From Clarireedia homoeocarpa (Eukaryota; Ascomycota; Leotiomycetes; Helotiales; Rutstroemiaceae), in the NCBI GenBank assembly GCA_001465935.1, contig LNKV01000033.1:1-64000 (forward strand): 64,000 bases of DNA, in the 5' to 3' direction. Each line of letters begins with the position of its first letter. The stretch's first letter is position 1. Position numbers and translations under genes: made by a program. Of the stretch, positions 12,742 through 24,640 are shown piece by piece. A model generated the notes under the pieces. That model worked only from the letters and a program-made list of their open reading frames with translations, did no database searches and was not told where the DNA came from.

Positions 12742-14308
12742 CTAAACAGAATATCCACCACTTCTCGAAAACTCAAACGCAAGAGCCGTAGTCCCCTCAG
12801 TCGAGTAAATAGGAAACGTAACTGTATCCCCCGAATACACATGTCCATAACTCCCCAAATCAGTCATATCATCAAACTCCTGAAAATGATCCGAAGCATT
12901 CCCCTCAAACCGATACGTATGAATATCCAACGTCCCACTTTCCGGTAACCCCACAGAACTCAACTTATCAAGCTGAATATCCCAATTCCCAGTAGCAACA
13001 CGTGTTCCCACCAAAAGTCTAACTCTATCCTCACCAATAACAGCGTAGACTTCTCCATGTAAATCAGAAGTAGGATCAGTAGCTACGCGATATCCCGTCA
13101 TATTTCGATAGTAATACTTATACACCTGATATTCAGCCGCGGGCCAATATCCACCCGCAGCCGCATTATATGCACTTGTTCCTGCATCCGGCTCTCCTAG
13201 CAGTCCAGCCATGAAATCATGTAAAGCGCCAGTGGATAACCAGTTTCCTCGTAATCCAATAGCATTTACGCGTTCGAGTTGAGAGATCCACCAGGCGCCA
13301 CCACTGGGGACTTGTTCGTCGTAAACAGCGTATTCATTGATGTTTATTACGTGATCGGTGGCTAGACCGGCGGAAGTGAGGATGGATTTGTAGGTTGCGA
13401 CGGAGCTTTGCATGTCTCCGCCACCACCCTCCATGTGCCATGCGTATTGGGTTGGGATACTGCCGTTTTGGGAAATAAATGAGGCCCAGTCAGTCCACCA
13501 GGTATCGCCGGTATGTGGGGCGCCAGCAAGAGTGGGACCACTGGTTACGGCTTCGGGGAAAGCTTGTCTGTTATACAGTATCAGTCACATATAATTCTAT
13601 ACATAAAGGGGGGTTTTGAAAGTACAAAGAATTCTTACTGGATCTTATAATATCCTCTTCCCCACATCTGAATCCATTGCTCTTGAGATCGTGGCCAGAA
13701 CCCATATCCATCCGGCTCATTCCAGATATCGAATACAATCCCATCAATCATGTTATTTGCTTTCATATCAGAGAACAGCTGTGCTAGGAAATTGTCGTAG
13801 TTTGACCAATCGCCATTGTCACCTGGCATTGGATCGGTACTTGATTCTGTGCTATCGGCACCCCATATATCATGGAGTAGGATATTGAATCTTGCTCCGT
13901 ATTTGCGACAAGTGTTGTAATTGCTTAATGCGGATTGGAATCGAGGCTATCAAATCAAGTCTGTCAATCGTGTCTCAGGTGCTACAGAGGATGGGATATT
14001 AGACTTGCAGTGTATGAAGCAACGCCAACACCAAGCCACCCTTTTGAAGGCGTTTGTGCCCCTCCAGCTCGACCAAAGTTAAAGCCAATGTCGGTATAGA
14101 AGTGATCCGGGATCTGATCCGGAGTGTCAGGAATACCGTAGATGAACCCAGATGCCAAATGCTGTGGCTTTCCGGTGTTGGTATCAAGGTGCACGACTGC
14201 TGTTCCAGATACAGTAGTTCTTTTTTGAACGGTCGTTCTCTGGTCTATAGCTGCGCAAATAACAGCTTGTGCAGCGAGAAAGCTGATGAGTAGAGGAAAT
14301 TGCCACAT
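12742..14308 (-). CDS. Secreted glycoside hydrolase, clan GH-A (GH39-like)
   Basis: Predicted 477-residue extracellular glycosidase in three exons (14308-14009, 13946-13639, 13567-12742, minus strand). The N-terminus MWQFPLLISFLAAQAVICAA is a signal peptide. Clan GH-A (beta/alpha)8 enzymes use two glutamates: here the likely acid/base is in FDIWNEPDG (Glu about 177) and the likely nucleophile in ININEYAVY (Glu about 281). A C-terminal part of about 100 residues looks like a beta domain. Intron 1 has a GCAAGT donor, so it is a GC-AG intron (13947-14008), needed to keep frame; intron 2 is GT-AG (13568-13638). Family assignment to GH39 is by general resemblance; other GH-A families are possible, and the substrate is unknown. 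It is transcribed divergently from the MFS permease. Confidence 0.85.
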
Positions 14309-15278
14309 CTTTGTGAAACAAGAAAAATGTTTGGAGAAAGCTAGGATGCACGATGATGTTTCAAGAAGATTTTAATTTGGAGATGCACTCTTTTATATTA
14401 CTTTTTTCCAACCGGTCTTGCAGATTATAGTGATATCTATTGTAACATATTTGCCCAGGGTGCAATTACATGTAAGTTCAAGATCAGTAAGAAAGTTTGC
14501 CATAACTTCGGGTCAACAGGTACATCACTTAGCTCACTCTTCCCCGCATTCAACACGATCACATGTGCATTGTTTCTTGCGGGGTCTCCGCACATTGTTC
14601 CTAAGTAAGTATGGTTCCTCGTTTATGCGCCCTGCCCCTTAATCCACCCCCGCACTTCACCCCGCCGGTGGGGGATTTGCCCGTCTCCGGCGGGGGTCGA
14701 AGAATCAAGGAAGCATGTGCAGCTTTAAAGTCCAGTATTCCAGTATTCCAGCATTCATATTGCAACTTCCACCGTGGCAATGATATTTTTGACTACTTGA
14801 GTAATTATTGCATCCATGCCGTCTGGGTCGGCCATCTTGCAGGCTGTATTATCTACTTGTCGGTACGAATGGACTACGGGAGGACTCAATCAATAAAGCT
14901 ACGAGAGAGAATACAGGAGATAAACAATGGGCTGACCATGAAGCCATTCCCGTAGTTAGTACAGAAGCAAGAGTCTATATAGTGAAGCCTCGAGTCCATA
15001 GCACAATGAGAATCAAGCATTACCAAGAAACCCACAGAGTACCGGATCACCATTGTGATACTGGTGCACCGGGTTTTGGTAAGCCAACCCACACTACTTT
15101 CTGATGACACTTAAATAAAGCTCTGCCCCAGCCCTTTGGATTGCCCTTGTCCATCAATCTCTCAAGCTCAACACCTCGAGTAGACTCTCAGTAGCAGCAT
15201 CTATATCCATCATTCTTTGTGGTCCCCACTTATCAGCAAGGGAAGCTTGATCTCGAGGTTCTATTCCCACCTTTCACC
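14309..15278. promoter_or_regulatory. Divergent promoter region, hydrolase / MFS permease
   Basis: A 970-bp non-coding region between the two divergent start codons. A G+C-rich patch at 14645-14700 contains GTGGGG (14668-14673) and CCCCGC words that fit the SYGGRG consensus of the carbon-catabolite repressor CreA/Mig1, and the 12-mer CTCCGGCGGGGG (14685-14696). The same 12-mer occurs upstream of the GH31 gene's original position. Short reading frames here are not convincing genes. Confidence 0.45.
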
Positions 15279-16874
15279 ATGGAGGAAAAAGCCACCGCTT
15301 TCCACAGCGAACTTCAACCGACAGTTTTCAGCAACGATCCAATCGCCAAAGGAAACAATGCACTTGCCCAAATAGCCGCCCAAGACGAGCACGAACTCAC
15401 CGTCTGGCAAGCATTTCGCACGCACAAGAAAGCCATCATATGGTCCTTACTAGTCTCCACTGCCATCATAATGGAAGGATACGATATCGTTCTCATCAAC
15501 AGTTTCTTTGCTCAAACCGCATTTGCACGAAAATACGGCGACTACATCCCCTCCACCAATTCCTATCAAATCTCAGCATCGTGGCAAGCTGGTTTAGGCA
15601 ATGCTGTGGGGATTGGGACTATCATTGGTGCTTTTGCAAATGGTTTCTTTACGCATAAACTTGGATATCGAACGGTTTTACTAGCTTCTCTTACTTCCAT
15701 GGTTGGATTTATTTTTATTACGTTTTTTGCACCTAATCTTCCTGTTCTGTTGGTTGGAGAATTGCTTTGTGGGATTCCGTGGGGGGTGTTTGCTACTATT
15801 GCTCCTGCGTACGCCTCGGAGATCTGTCCCATGGTTCTTCGAGGGTATCTTACTGTTTATGTTAATCTATGTTGGGCATTTGGTCAACTCATCTCAGCAG
15901 GTGTGCAGCAGGGGTTCTCGAATAATAATACCCAATGGGCATATCGCCTCCCGTTTGCATTTCAGTGGATATGGCCTGTTCCTCTATTTGCGGTACTCTT
16001 CTTCGCTCCAGAATCGCCGTGGCATCTAGTACGAGTGGGAAATCTGGAAGGTGCAGAAAAGAGTGTGAGAAGGCTAGGTACTGCACCTGAAAAGGCAAAA
16101 CAAACTGTCGCTATGATGGTACATACCAATGAGCTGGAGAAAAATATCGACGCTGGTACATCCTACTGGGACTGCTTCAAAGGCATCGACCGCCGCCGCA
16201 CAGAAATCGTCTGTATGACATTCGCCGCTCAACCATTCTGCGGATCCGCTATGGGTGGTACGCCGACATACTTCTTCGTACAAGCCGGTCTCCCGAACTC
16301 TATCTCATTCAAAATGACAGTTGGTGGATTAGGCCTTGCTTCCGTAGGGACAATAGTCTCTTGGTTCCTTCTCGGTTCATTTGGTAGACGAACAGTCTAC
16401 CTCTGGGGTCTCGGCGGTTTAACGTTTGTATTATGGACAGTAGGCATCATCAGTTTGGCAGCCAAAGACTCCGTTGGTGGAAACTACGCACAAGCATCCA
16501 TGATGCTAATCTGGTTACTCGTATACTACCTCACCGTTGGACCCATCTGCTACGCCATTATCTCCGAAACCTCTTCCACTCGCTTACGCAATAAAAGTGT
16601 TTGCCTTTCTCGCATTGCGTATTATATTGCTCAGATTATTACGAATGTGGTGAATCCTTATATGTTGAATCCTACAGCTGGGAATTGGAAGGGTAAAACG
16701 GCGTTCTTTTGGGGTGGTTGGGCGTTTACTTTTTTTGTGTGGACTTTCTTTCGGTTGCCGGAGATGAAGGGGAGGACGTTTGAGGAGTTGGATATTTTGT
16801 TTGCGAAGAAGGTCAAGGCGAGGGACTTTAAGAAGACGGATGTGGATGCTTATATTGAGGACTTAGATTTGTAG
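15279..16874 (+). CDS. MFS sugar transporter, alpha-glucoside permease type
   Basis: Plasma-membrane sugar:proton symporter of 531 residues, encoded by one exon. The start at 15279 is chosen because it has a strong context (CACCATGG) and the upstream in-frame stretch has no ATG. About twelve membrane segments are visible. The first begins after a cytosolic tail (TVWQAFRTHKKAIIWSLL) and continues with STAIIMEGYDIVLINSF, a pattern common in fungal maltose/general alpha-glucoside permeases. Sugar-porter marks follow: the loop HKLGYR after segment 2, PESPWHLVRVG after segment 6, and LPEMKGRTFEELDILF near the end, the PETKGR-like motif. Substrate is inferred from family resemblance only; hexoses or other disaccharides remain possible. 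Confidence 0.9.
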   Translation: MEEKATAFHSELQPTVFSNDPIAKGNNALAQIAAQDEHELTVWQAFRTHKKAIIWSLLVSTAIIMEGYDIVLINSFFAQTAFARKYGDYIPSTNSYQISASWQAGLGNAVGIGTIIGAFANGFFTHKLGYRTVLLASLTSMVGFIFITFFAPNLPVLLVGELLCGIPWGVFATIAPAYASEICPMVLRGYLTVYVNLCWAFGQLISAGVQQGFSNNNTQWAYRLPFAFQWIWPVPLFAVLFFAPESPWHLVRVGNLEGAEKSVRRLGTAPEKAKQTVAMMVHTNELEKNIDAGTSYWDCFKGIDRRRTEIVCMTFAAQPFCGSAMGGTPTYFFVQAGLPNSISFKMTVGGLGLASVGTIVSWFLLGSFGRRTVYLWGLGGLTFVLWTVGIISLAAKDSVGGNYAQASMMLIWLLVYYLTVGPICYAIISETSSTRLRNKSVCLSRIAYYIAQIITNVVNPYMLNPTAGNWKGKTAFFWGGWAFTFFVWTFFRLPEMKGRTFEELDILFAKKVKARDFKKTDVDAYIEDLDL

Positions 16875-17768
16875 GGGAGAGGTGCGGTTGCTCTAAAGAC
16901 GAAATCGTAGGAGGAGGATTCCACTATGGTCGATTTCTTCATTTTCCAGTTGTCTTTGGGATTGTCTTCTTTCGATCATGTTCATGACATCGTTCTCATA
17001 ATCAATATTCAGTTGATATATAGTAGTCATAATGCGCTCATCAGCGTGTTCAACTTGATACTTCCTGCTACTGGTGAACATTATTCGAAAACAGAAGACA
17101 ACTACAGCTTTCGAAGTCAGCCTCTAAACAGCTTAAAAAGAACTTGAGAATTGGATTCAATGTGAGGGTCGTCGAAATAGACCCTAAGGAGAAGAGAGTA
17201 TGATCTACGGGAAGTTGAGAGCATGTTCCCAACGGCAGTCGATGGAGAGCTATACAATGTAGAAAAGATGGTAATGCCAAAGTTATCTAGAAACTCCATT
17301 CTATATTGGTTGAAAAACGAATTATCCACTAATATCTAAGCTATTAACGTCCTCTCGCGGCGTTCCTATAAGCACTCATATTGCAATATGGAACTTGTTT
17401 GAAAACGAACACCCCACTCTTTCCACTTACAAGGACCCCGTGATTTAATCCACCCGGATCTTAAGTATTCGGAATTATTCAGTTGCCAATTTCAAGTTCT
17501 CGGTAAATGTCATATGTCATCCAGAGAGGACAGATCAGTGATATTCAGCCTGAGTTCGTGGGTCAGGATAGTATGCACTCCATGTCCTTGCTCCGGCGGG
17601 GGCGGGGCAGCTTCTCCTCTCGCTGCAGTAATGCAGGACTGAACTAGACTCATTCGCCTCAACATCAGGATCCGCTTCCAACTATCCTGGTCATGGATAC
17701 TTCGTATTGAATTTATTTGTTCCGGCGGCGGGGTAGGGCCTCTTCATGCCCCTCCAAGCTCTCCAATG
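16875..17768. other. Intergenic; former upstream region of the GH31 gene
   Basis: No gene is seen. It holds CTCCGGCGGGGG at 17591-17602 followed by GCGGGG, and TTCCGGCGGCGGGG at 17719-17732. Because the retroelement inserted at 17769, this DNA was originally contiguous with 24503 onwards, i.e. it was the promoter side of the GH31 gene. Confidence 0.6.
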
Positions 17769-18020
17769 TGTGACGATTCGGATATTATCGGTTACTAGGA
17801 TTAGTGATATCGACACGTTGCACTGATCACCTGATGTTCAGGGATACCACCCCTAGTAGTGGGGCAGACTATTAAATATACCTAGCGTGCACGTGCCTTA
17901 AGTATATAACTTATATAACTATTATATATATATAAGCTTTTAAAGCTTTTCAATCCTTTTAGTTTTATAATTATTAATTCTAAGAATAATATAATCTTTA
18001 TTTATAAGTATATTATTATA
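17769..18020 (+). repeat. 5' LTR
   Basis: A 252-bp repeat aligned to 24246-24502 with a 5-bp indel after the GATATCG/AATATCG segment. The outer part (17769-17890) keeps normal G+C, while the inner part is converted to A+T. A TATA stretch at about 17924-17936 is the likely promoter. Confidence 0.88.
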
Positions 18021-21000
18021 TTATTAATAATTTATTACTAACTATTTCAGTTAACTAATAATTATTTAAATAATATTTTATTCTAATCTTCTTTATTTAG
18101 AAAACTACTAAGTTATTAAAAGAAGATTGACTTTATTATATAATAATATAAGTATCTTTATTATCTACTTTTATACTTTTATTATACTTTTACTTTTATT
18201 TATACTTTTATCTATACTTTTATTTTATACTTCTTTTTATAATCGATCTTTATAATAAAATATTTTTCTTTTAAAATATTAAATATAATATTTTTAAGAA
18301 AAGTAATAAAATCTTTTATAAAACTATTTTTATATTTAATTTTATTTATTTAACTAGATATTCTTATCTCGAAGATATTATTAATAATTTAAAAGTTTGA
18401 CTAATAAATAATATCTTTATAAATTTAAATATTAATATAAATAAAAAAATAAAAGAAAAAAGTAAATAAATCGATCTTTTTTAAATAAAAGATTAAAATT
18501 TCTTTACTTTAATTTTATAAGATAATAAAGTTATAATATTAATTAAATTAATTTTAAAACTATAAATATAAATTAAAGTTTAATAAAAATAATATACTTT
18601 ATAATAAATCTAATTTACTAAATTAATCTTTATTCAACTCTCTTTTAATACTATTTTTAATATTATATTTAACTCTCTTTTTTTAAAATATTAGTAATAA
18701 TAATAATTATAAAACTAATTAATCTTTTTAATAAAGTTTTAAGATTTTATTTATTAGATTGAAAAGTTAAATAATAACTTATATTATTATATTAAAACTT
18801 TAATTAAAAAAGTTATTAGATTTATTAACTTATTTATTAATATATATTTAATTTTTAAATTATTTTTTTTAATAAATATTTAAACTATCTCTTTTAAATT
18901 ATTAATCTAATTAATAAATTTTTATTGTTATAAAAGAAAATAGTTCTTAATTAATTTATTATATATATATACTTTAATAAATATTAAACTTATAAATATA
19001 TTAGTAACTAAATTAAAAGTATTATATTAAATTATTTTAAAAGTTTGTTTTTATAAAAACTCTTGTTTTCTACTAAATAATTAATTAAAAAATTATACTT
19101 ACTTTTTTATAATAACTCCGAGTTAGTTTAAATTAAAAATGAATATTAAACTCTATTTATAATAACTTTAAAATCTTTATTTTTATTTAAAGAGTTCTAT
19201 TATTAATACTATATTCTTATATTAATTAACTTAGTTTTAAAAAAAATAATTTATAAAAATCTATCTTTTAAATTAATTAAATATTATAAGAACTAAATTA
19301 AAAACTATTAATATTAATTAATTACTTTATAAAAATTAATTAAATTCTTTAAGTTCTTTAAATAAAAAAAATATTAAGAAACTATTAAAACTATTTAGAC
19401 TTTTTTATAACTTTATAATATTTATTTTTATATATTATTTTATTAATTCTTTAATTAAAGTTAATAAAGAAATTATTCTTAATTAAATTAATTATCTTCT
19501 ATTTAATTATAAAACTAATCTTATTTACTTTATTTAATTAACTTTAATTAATCTTATAATTTATAAGATATTATTTTATTTTATATTAAAAAATTAAATT
19601 TTTACTTTTTAAAATAGATTTAAAAATAATCTACTTTTTAAAAGAAACTTTAATTAATTTTATAATATTATCTTTTATTATATTAATATAATTAATATTA
19701 GCTTTTTAAATAAAAAAAGGAATATCTTAATATAATAATTAAATAAAAGTAAAAAAATAAATATAAAATTAAAGTTATTATTATTATTTAAGAGATTAAT
19801 AATTAAATAAAATAAAAAATATAAAATATTTAGATTTAATCTAATTATTTAAAAGAAAGTATATAATATTCTTTTATATATTATTAAGAAATCAATATTT
19901 ATTTTAAATTAAAATTCTTATTAATATCAAAATAAATAATTTCGTTTTTATTAATATTTTATTTTTTAAAATATTTAAGTTTATTTAGAAAATTATAATA
20001 AAAAAATTAAAAAAAATTTTATTAACTAAAAGTTATAATAAAAAAAAAGATTAAAAGATTTTTTATTATATTTATTTAAATTTATTAATTAATAATTGAT
20101 TTTAGATTTATATTTTTTTTTAATTATTTACTTTATATATTCTTTAATTTTTAAAAGAATATAGTTTTCTAAAAATAGAATTCTTTTTAATTATAAATAA
20201 TATAAATTATATTAGTTTATAAACTTACTTTTTAATTATATTTACTTCTAATTTATAATATATATTTAAATTAACTTTAATTTTTATAAAATCAATATTA
20301 AATATTAGAAAGATATTAATTAATAAGATAGTAAGTTAAATAAATATTAAAGATAATATATTAATATTTATAAGTTAATTATCTTTAATTTTTTTATTCT
20401 AAATAAAGAAATTATAATTACTTTAATAATAATATTAATAATATTATACTAAGTTTAAAAGAAAGAAATAATATTTTATTTAATAAATTAAAAAACTAAA
20501 TTAATCTTTATTATTACTTTATTATCTTTATTTAACTTTTATAAAACTTTTCTAAAAAATTAAGTTTATATTTTTAAAATAATAAAAACTAACTTTAAAA
20601 ATAAACTAATAATATAATCTTTTATTATTATCAGATATTTTAAGTTTTTTTAAAAACTTTATATTAATTATTTTAAATATTTAATAAACTTATATATAAT
20701 CTTTAAAATAATATTTTATATATTTTATTATTAAGATAATTAATATAAACTTAATATTATTTCGATTTATAAGATTGATTATTTATTTAAAAACTAATAA
20801 ATTAAAAAGAATAATAAATAAACTATTTTTTTATTATTTAAATAATTTTATTCTATTTTCTATTTTTAATAAATTATTATAATCTCTTTATTTAAAATTA
20901 ATACTAACCCCCCGATTCTTAATAAATATTTAAAATTCTTAATTATATTTTTTAAATCTAAGTTAAATATTTTTTTATTTTATTAATTATATAATTATAA

Positions 21001-21187
21001 TATTATTTTAAAAGAAAATATAAAAAATAAACTTTATTATAATCTATTATATAAAATATTAATTAAAGAATTAAAGATTATTAAAGAATATTTTATTAAA
21101 AATCTAATTAAAAGATTTATTATATTTAATTAAACTTTATTTATTATTTTAATCTTCTTTATTAAGAAGTTAAATAAATTATTATAT

Positions 21188-21492
21188 TTTTATATTGATT
21201 TTTAAATATTTAATATTCTTATTTATAAAGATTATTATTTACTTTTATTTATTAATAAAATTTTTATTTATATCTCTTATATAAAGATTTTTATTAAATT
21301 AGATATTAAATAAATATTTTATTATATTAAAATAAATTTAATTTTAAAAAAGTTTATTATATTTTATATATATTATAATACTTATAAATATAAAATTATA
21401 TTATTTAAACTAACTAATATTATATAAATAATATTCTTTTTAATTATTTAAACATCTTTTATATAATATATTTTAATAATATTTTAATTTAC
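21188..21492 (+). pseudogene. Relic of gypsy reverse transcriptase
   Basis: Translating the plus strand with stops allowed gives FYID at 21188 (FCID-type in the family), then KDYYLLLF (K-D-R-Y-P-L-P-L), then FIKLDIK (F-T-K-L-D-I-R), then YKIILFKLTN at 21389 (Y-K-V-M-P-F-G-L-T-N), then YFNNILIYFK at 21469-21492, which stands where the catalytic Y-L/V-D-D-I-L sits. Most differences are explained by C-to-T or G-to-A change; both catalytic aspartates read as asparagine. Confidence 0.8.
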
Positions 21493-22816
21493 TTTAAAAA
21501 CTCTTTTAAATATTAAGTTTATATTAAACTAGTTTTATAATATCTTTAAGATACTAGATTATAAACTAATTTTAAAAAATATAAATTCGATATTATTTAT
21601 ATTAAATATTTAGAATTTATTATTTTAACTAATAATATAAAAGTAGATTTTAAAAAAGTTATTATAATATAATAATAAATCTACTTGATAATAATAAAAA
21701 GTATATAATTATTTTTTAGATTTTATAATTTTTATAAATACTTTATTTATAATTTCAATATTATTACTAAACCTTTAATTAAATTAATTAAAATCAATAT
21801 TTCTTTCTATTTTAATAAAAGTTATTAACTAGCTTTTAATATTTTTAAATAAATATTAATAAATATATTATTTCTTTAATATTATAATTATTTATTTTTT
21901 TATATACTCGAAATAGATATATTAAATAATATTATAATAAATATACTTTTATAAAAATATAATAATAATTAGTTTTTTATAATATTCTTTTTAAAAATAA
22001 TATAATTAGTTAAATTAAATTATAAAATATATAATAAAGAAATATTTATAATTATTAAATTATTTAATAATTAATAAATTAAATTTATATTAATTATAAA
22101 GTTTTAGAATATTTTATATTTATTAAATCTTTAAATATATAATAAATTTAATAAATTAAACTTTTTATTAATTATAATTTTTTAATTATATATTATTTTA
22201 AAAAAAATAATTCTTTTATAAATATATTAATTTATAAAATTAATAAATTATTATTATTAAATAAATAAAAGAAATATAATAGATTATAATAATTATTATA
22301 TAATAGATAAATTAATTTAAAAATTTTTAATAAACTTCTAATTTTATTAATTAATATTATAATATTTAATATTATTAATTCTTTAATTTTTCTAATTAAC
22401 TATTTTCTAAAAACTAATTATAATTTTAAAAGTTTATAAAATTTAAAAGTTTAAATTATTTATAATAATCTAAATTTAATTTTTAAAAATAATTTATTTT
22501 TATTTAATTACTATTTTATTATTTTTAATATCTAGAATCTTTATATATTATTTATTTATAAAATATATAATTCTATATTAATAGTATATTTTAATATTAA
22601 GAAAATTATATTTCTATTTATTAAATTTTATTATTAATATAAAATAATTACTTTAATATATATTTATATTTATAATTATTATATTTATTATAAAAGTTTA
22701 ATTCTTTATAATAAAATATTAAGATTATTCTATTTTTTACTATTTTTAATATATATATAAAAATATATTATAATAGATTATTATAATTTTAATAATATTT
22801 TAATTATTATTAATTA

Positions 22817-23104
22817 TTTTGTAAAATAAATAATTATTATATTTTATTATATAACAATTAATATCTAAAAATAAATTTAATTATATTTTTAATATATTTA
22901 TTAATATTATAATTTATTTATAATAATATTTTCTAATTATAAATTATAATTTATATTTATTTTTTAAAANAATAAATAATTATTATATTATATTATAAAA
23001 TAATCGATATTTAAAAATAAACTTATTTATATTCTTAATATATCTATTAATATTATAATCTATTTATAATAATATTTTCTAATTATAAATTATAATTTAT
23101 ATTA
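22817..23104 (+). other. Near-duplicate sequence on both sides of a single N
   Basis: About 140 bp (22817-22957) recur at 22961-23104, with a lone N at 22970. The copies differ at roughly a dozen sites. The segment falls in the integrase-like region of the retroelement. The likeliest cause is a scaffold join between two reads or copies that were not merged, rather than a biological tandem repeat. Confidence 0.6.
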
Positions 23105-24245
23105 GTTTTTTAAAAAGAATTTAATAGTATTCTAAGAATTTAAATTAAATTCTCGATTATTAATTATTTTTAAATAAATAGTTAGATTAAAATTTGTAAT
23201 AAATATTTATAAAAGAGATTTTAACTTTTTATTAATTATTATTAAGATAATTAGTTCGAGTTCTTTTTAATAATAAATTATATTTAATTAATTTTATTAT
23301 ATACTTTTTTAAAAAATTTAAATTTATTTGAAATATTATATAATTAAAAATTATAATATATTTAAATGTAAAATAAAACTAAATTATTATAATTTATAAA
23401 TAATCTTAATATTACTAATATTTAAATATATATTTATTAAAATCTTGAAATATTATAATATATTTATTAAATAATAAAGAAAGTATAAAAATATATAATT
23501 TAAATTATAAATATATTATATTATTTAGTTAACTTCGATATTAATACTTATATTTAATTTTAATATAAGATATTTATTTTTTTAATAATCTTTTAAAAAA
23601 CTCGATTTTCTAATAAATAAATATTTTAAGATTTTTAAAAAGATTAATTATTTATTTAAATTTAAATTATCTAATATACTAAAAATATACTTTATATTTT
23701 TTATTAATAAGTTAAAAAAATATCAAATAATCTACTTTTTAATTAAATTAATAACTTTTTATTATAAATTGATAAAATTAATAAAGAAGAATAAAATATA
23801 AAGAAAATCTTTATTTATTATAAATAATATAGATTTTTAAAATATTATATATAATAGTTTAATTATAATATTAACTTGATATAATATAAAATATCTAATT
23901 TTAAGATAGTTTTATATTTATTTAGAAAATCTTATTTTATTTAATTTTCTAATATTATTTCTAAAGTAATTATATTTATACTAAATAAATAAGAACGATT
24001 ATAAATATCTCGAAAATAATTATCTAATAATATTTATATAAAGATAATAATTCTTTAATTAATTTAATTTATAATTAAAAGTAAATTCGTAAATAATCTT
24101 AATTTATCTTTATTTTATATTTATTTTATATTTATTTAACCTTCTTATATCTAACTAATAATTTTATATTCGTTTATTAATTATAGTAACTAGAATTAAT
24201 AAACTTAAAATACTTGAGAGCGAGCTTTTTTAAAAAAAGAGATAA

Positions 24246-24502
24246 TATAATAATTCGGATATTATTAATTATTAAAATTAGTAATATCGATATATTATAC
24301 TTATCTAATCACTTAATATTCAGAGATACTACTTTTAATAATAAGGTAAACTATTAAGTATATCTAGTATATACGTACTTTAAATATATAATTTATATAA
24401 CTACTATATATATATAAGCTCTTAAGACCCTTCGACCCTTTTAGTTCTATAGTTATTGATTTTAAGAATGATATAATCTTTATCCACAAGTGTATCGTCA
24501 CA
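24246..24502 (+). repeat. 3' LTR
   Basis: A 257-bp copy of the 5' LTR. Here the left, inner side is A+T-converted (start TATAATAATTCGG against TGTGACGATTCGG), while the outer last 80 bp keep C and G (AGACCCTTCGACCC). It ends 138 bp before the GH31 start codon and contains a TATA stretch, so it could supply a substitute promoter (inference). Confidence 0.88.
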
Positions 24503-24640
24503 CAATATATATATTATTACTCTTCTCAGTTTCACGGAACAAAATCTTCCTGAAGTCTTGCTTTCAGAGAACAAAATTCCTTCACAAAAATACAGTTTCT
24601 TGGGTTCAATTCATTCTCCAAGGAGAATTCGGAGATCAAT

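Larger units (their letters stand above)
17769..24502 (+). mobile_element. Full-length Ty3/gypsy LTR retrotransposon, RIP-inactivated
   Basis: A 6.73-kb element with both ends visible. It begins TGTGACGAT and ends ATCGTCACA, a 9-bp inverted terminus. It is flanked by CAATG (17764-17768) and CAATA (24503-24507), a 5-bp target-site duplication with one transition. LTRs are at 17769-18020 and 24246-24502. The interior is about 90% A+T with stops everywhere, yet reverse transcriptase can be traced on the plus strand (21188-21492) and an integrase-like region at about 22800-23110. Order RT then integrase is that of Ty3/gypsy. Mutations are C-to-T and G-to-A, as expected from RIP. The element lies in the promoter of the GH31 gene. 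Confidence 0.9.

Noticed and set aside
15219..15278. Longer N-terminus for the MFS permease.
   Set aside because: The 20 extra codons begin with GTG; the ATG at 15279 has a strong CACCATGG context and fits family length.
18021..18060. Primer-binding site after the 5' LTR.
   Set aside because: The sequence is so A+T-converted that no tRNA complement can be recognised.
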